Assembly: GCA_019417975.1 (NCBI GenBank)
Contig: DYCT01000064.1
Location: 1 to 9,011 of the forward strand
Direction: 5' to 3'
DNA from: Bacteroides sp.
GTDB taxonomy: Bacteria > Bacteroidota > Bacteroidia > Bacteroidales > Bacteroidaceae
DNA length: 9,011 nucleotides
Under the pieces are notes generated by a model. That model was not told the DNA's origin. It made no database searches and worked only from the letters and a program-made list of their open reading frames with translations. Positions 6,183-9,011 of the stretch are shown here, piece by piece; position 1 is the first letter of the stretch; each line of letters begins with the position of its first letter. The position numbers and the translations under genes were made by a program.

Positions 6183-8273
6183 TTATTTCAAGATACCGTT
6201 TCTTCTCAGCAAAGCATCGATGTTAGGTTTCTGACCTCTGAAGTTTATATACAGTGTCATAGGATGTACAGTTCCACCTCTTTGCAACAGCTCTCTGCGG
6301 AATTTTTCGGCTATTTCGCGGTTGAAGATACCTTTCTCTTTAAACAAGGAGAATGCATCGGCATCCAATACCTCAGCCCATTTATAGCTGTAGTATCCGG
6401 CAGAGTAACCGCCAGAGAAGATGTGTGAGAACTGTGTACTCATACAGTTTCCCTCTACGATAGGAAGAACCAGAGCAGGTGCCCAAGCTTTGTTTTCAAA
6501 ATCGATGACATTACCTTCGAATGGCTTGTTTAATGTGTACCAAGCCATATCAAGGAATCCAAAGCTCAACTGACGCAAGCAACCGTATGCACAGTTGAAG
6601 TTAGACGCATCGATGATGCGCTGAATCAGTTCGTCAGGAATCAGTTCGTTGGTCTGATAGTGTCTTGCAAATGTGTGAAGGAAATCTTTTTCGATGGCAA
6701 AGTTTTCCATGAACTGTGAAGGGAGCTCTACAAAATCGCGGTATACACTTGTTCCACTTAAGCTGCCGTATGTGCTATTGGCAAACATACCATGCAATGA
6801 GTGACCGAATTCGTGCAAGAAAGTCTCCAACTCATCGAATGTCAACAGGGCAGGTTTGTCGGCTGTTGGTTTGGTAAAGTTCATTACAATGCTGATGTGT
6901 GGACGGCTGTCTTTACCGTTTTCTTTCCATTGTCCTTTGAATTCTGTCATCCAAGCGCCGGCTCTCTTGCTTTCACGTGGATAGAAGTCGGCATAGAGAA
7001 CAGCCAGATAACTTCCGTCTTTGTCGAACACCTCGTAAGCCTTTACGTCAGGATGGTAAACTTGAATATTTTTGTTTTCCTTAAAGGTGATGCCATATAG
7101 TTTGGTTGCCAAACCAAATACGCCATTGATTACATTGTCAATCTGGAAGTAAGGACGCAACATCTCTGCATTGACATTGTAGCGTGAGTCTTTCAGCTTT
7201 TCTGAATAGTATGACCAGTCCCAAGGCATCAGTTTGAAATCCTTGCCTTTGGTTTTTTGAGCAAATGCTTCTACATCTGCTACTTCTTTCAGAGCAGTAG
7301 GCTTATAAGCATCCAATAATTGGTTGAGCAATTGGTATACGGCTTCGCTGTTTTCTGCCATTCTTCTTTCGAGCGAATAAGAAGCATAGTCCTTGTATCC
7401 GAGCAGTTGTGCAATGGCCATCTTGGTATTGACAATCTCGCGTACTATTTCGAAGTTATTGTAAGCATTGTCTTTTGCAGTCTTGCTGCCGGAGGCTATA
7501 TTCATCTGCTGGCGGAGTTCGCGTACCGGGCAGTAGGTCATGAACGGACCGTAGCTGGGAGCCGAAAGGGTAAACATCCAACCTTCTTTTCCTTTTTCTT
7601 TGGCTGTCTGTTTGGCTGCTTCAAGTATGGTTTCAGGCATACCTTCTACCTGTTTCGGATCAGTGATAAGCAACTCAAAATCGTTGGTGGCTTTCAATAC
7701 GTTTTGAGAGAACTGAAGCCCCAGTGTACTCATCTTATTGGCTAAGTTGCGGTATGTCTCTTTGTCCTCTTTGCTGAGGTTGGCACCGCTGCGAGCGAAA
7801 CCTTTATAAGTATCTTCCAGTAATTTTTGGTCTTCCGAAGTCAAATTCTCTTCGTTGCGATGTTCGTATACATATTTCACACGTTCGAAAAGTTTTTCGT
7901 TCAGATTAATGTTGTTGCCATGTTCGGTCAAAGCCGGCATGATACGACTTGCTACTTCCTGCATCTGGTCGTTGGTATCTGCTTCCAACAGATTAAAGAA
8001 GAGGGAGGTGGCACGATTCAGTAGCTTTCCGCTACGTTCCATGCTTACAATTGTATTTTCGAAAGTCGGCTTTTCCGGATTGTTGCAGATAGCTTCTATC
8101 TCGGCTTGGTTCTGACGGATGCCTTCCAATATGGCCGGTTCATAATGTTCGGTTTTGATTTCATCGAACGGTGCTGTGCCGTGCAGCGTGTTGAATTCGC
8201 CTAAAAGCGGATTCTGGGCTTGTACATTTATTGTCATAATTACACTTACAATGATTAAAGCTAGTTTTTTCAT
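6183..8273 (-). CDS. Exported M3-family metallopeptidase (peptidyl-dipeptidase Dcp-like)
   Basis: This 696-aa zinc peptidase is close to the length of E. coli Dcp (about 680) plus a signal peptide. Residues 1-20 (MKKLALIIVSVIMTINVQAQ) form a classical Sec signal with probable cleavage after AQA-type residues, so the enzyme is likely periplasmic. The catalytic HEFGH is at 487-491 (His487, Glu488, His491). Glu516 in FVELPSQFMENF lies 29 residues on, matching the third zinc ligand of the family. The substrate-binding block FSHIFSGGYSAGYYSYKWAEVL (615-636) has the Dcp-type spacing His617 to Tyr623. Dcp removes C-terminal dipeptides from oligopeptides, and oligopeptidase A is the alternative; the motif spacing favours Dcp. 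The gene begins 17 nt after the Crp-like regulator stop and precedes the lipoprotein. Confidence 0.94.
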   Translation of the reverse strand: MKKLALIIVSVIMTINVQAQNPLLGEFNTLHGTAPFDEIKTEHYEPAILEGIRQNQAEIEAICNNPEKPTFENTIVSMERSGKLLNRATSLFFNLLEADTNDQMQEVASRIMPALTEHGNNINLNEKLFERVKYVYEHRNEENLTSEDQKLLEDTYKGFARSGANLSKEDKETYRNLANKMSTLGLQFSQNVLKATNDFELLITDPKQVEGMPETILEAAKQTAKEKGKEGWMFTLSAPSYGPFMTYCPVRELRQQMNIASGSKTAKDNAYNNFEIVREIVNTKMAIAQLLGYKDYASYSLERRMAENSEAVYQLLNQLLDAYKPTALKEVADVEAFAQKTKGKDFKLMPWDWSYYSEKLKDSRYNVNAEMLRPYFQIDNVINGVFGLATKLYGITFKENKNIQVYHPDVKAYEVFDKDGSYLAVLYADFYPRESKRAGAWMTEFKGQWKENGKDSRPHISIVMNFTKPTADKPALLTFDELETFLHEFGHSLHGMFANSTYGSLSGTSVYRDFVELPSQFMENFAIEKDFLHTFARHYQTNELIPDELIQRIIDASNFNCAYGCLRQLSFGFLDMAWYTLNKPFEGNVIDFENKAWAPALVLPIVEGNCMSTQFSHIFSGGYSAGYYSYKWAEVLDADAFSLFKEKGIFNREIAEKFRRELLQRGGTVHPMTLYINFRGQKPNIDALLRRNGILK

Positions 8274-8290
8274 AATAGTTGGTAGATAAG

Positions 8291-8974
8291 TTAGACAAAG
8301 TATTTAGGATTCGTAAGTTCTTTCAGTTCTTCGATGACGATTGCTTTGCGCTTGAGCTGTATCAGCCCATTGTCTTGAAGCTCATTTAATGCATGAGATA
8401 CAGACAGACGTGTCTCGCTGAGTATTTCAGCCAGTCCTTCCATCGATATTTTGAGTATTTTCCGACCGGTGGGTTGTTCTGCTTGAAACAAGAACATTTG
8501 GCAGATTCGTTCTTTCAATGTGTTCCCTTTGGCGCTGAGCAATCTGTTTTGAAACATCTGTGCTCGGTTACTGAGGATGTTAAGATAGTTTAGCTGGAAG
8601 ATTTCATATTTTCCCAACACATCCAGGATATAACGTTTATCGATGCTTACCATATCGACATGGGTTGTAGCAATGTAGTTTTGAGTCAAGCTGGGATACA
8701 TCCCAAAAAGCGAATATGGTTCGATGACCATCGGTGCTTTGAAGAATTCATACCATAGGTATCTGTCTTGTTGATCTTGACGTTCGGACATCATCTCCCC
8801 TTTCAACAGAAATATCAGTTGATTGCTTGCGCTTCCTTGGCTGGCTATTAATTCCCCGACTTTAAATTTCGTGAAATGAAGCTTAACCTTTTCGATGATG
8901 TCTGTGAAATCGTTCTTGCCCAAACCTTGGAATAAAGGTAGTTGCAATAACGTATCATACATTACAAATTCCAT
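8291..8974 (-). CDS. Crp/Fnr-family transcriptional regulator
   Basis: The 227-aa product has the two-domain Crp layout. An N-terminal cyclic-nucleotide-type beta-roll (about 14-112) shows the GELIASQGSASNQLIFLLKGEM core, followed by a long dimerisation helix (about 113-148) and a C-terminal winged helix-turn-helix (about 150-220). The predicted recognition region is LAEILSETRLSVSHALNELQDNGLI (181-205), and the wing is LKRKAIVI. No Glu/Arg-Ser phosphate-binding cassette typical of cAMP-binding Crp is recognisable. The only cysteine (in RICQMF) is not an Fnr iron-sulfur cluster arrangement, so the signal is unknown. The ATG at 8974 is used here; an in-frame ATG at 8962 would remove four residues and also fits. 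It is first in the minus-strand cluster, 17 nt from the M3 gene, and may regulate it or itself. No clear TAnnTTTG box is visible in 8975-9011. Confidence 0.92.
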   Translation of the reverse strand: MEFVMYDTLLQLPLFQGLGKNDFTDIIEKVKLHFTKFKVGELIASQGSASNQLIFLLKGEMMSERQDQQDRYLWYEFFKAPMVIEPYSLFGMYPSLTQNYIATTHVDMVSIDKRYILDVLGKYEIFQLNYLNILSNRAQMFQNRLLSAKGNTLKERICQMFLFQAEQPTGRKILKISMEGLAEILSETRLSVSHALNELQDNGLIQLKRKAIVIEELKELTNPKYFV

Positions 8975-9011
8975 TTGTTACATTCTACTAGTTAGTTCAT
9001 TTAGATTGAAT

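Noticed and set aside
1..9011. Mobile element, CRISPR array, phage or defence system
   Set aside because: No transposase or integrase motifs, spaced repeats, terminal inverted repeats or defence domains are visible. All genes are ordinary chromosomal families with even-looking composition.

Overview
The window looks like a chromosomal housekeeping segment from a Bacteroidales bacterium, most likely Bacteroides or a close relative. The evidence is TAnnTTTG-type -7 promoter boxes (TATCTTTG, TACTTTTG), starts without clear Shine-Dalgarno sequences, a Bacteroidales-style lipoprotein with acidic residues after the lipobox cysteine, and moderate GC content. The species assignment is inference. Genes fill almost the whole window. 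The longest gene-free stretch is about 180 bp (1375-1555), and there is no sign of a phage, transposon, CRISPR array or defence island.

Left part (1-1374, all minus strand): the 5' part of a tRNA-Tyr runs off the left edge. Its own promoter overlaps the 3' end of ribH (lumazine synthase, riboflavin synthesis). Upstream of ribH is a membrane-anchored TPR protein, with a terminator hairpin between the two. Position 1375-1555 is a divergent promoter region. To its right, on the plus strand, are recF and a short DUF721/DciA-type protein, overlapping by ATGA (1556-2958). They meet the next block tail to tail, and both stop codons are read from one TTAA palindrome.

Right part (2955-8974, all minus strand): six tightly packed genes run leftward in transcription order. 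They are a Crp/Fnr-type regulator, an exported M3 (Dcp-like) metallopeptidase, a small lipoprotein, dCMP deaminase, a membrane-anchored S41 (CtpA-like) protease, and 5-formyltetrahydrofolate cyclo-ligase. Gaps range from an 8-nt overlap to 45 nt, so an operon is likely. Two themes are mixed: envelope proteolysis (M3, S41, possibly the lipoprotein) and thymidylate/folate supply (dCMP deaminase makes dUMP, and the cyclo-ligase returns 5-formyl-THF to the one-carbon pool).

I found no convincing new biological system. The items most worth a second look are the unrecognised-function lipoprotein inside the protease cluster, the Crp-like regulator without obvious cAMP-binding residues, the hairpin just upstream of ribH, and the palindromic shared-stop junction.
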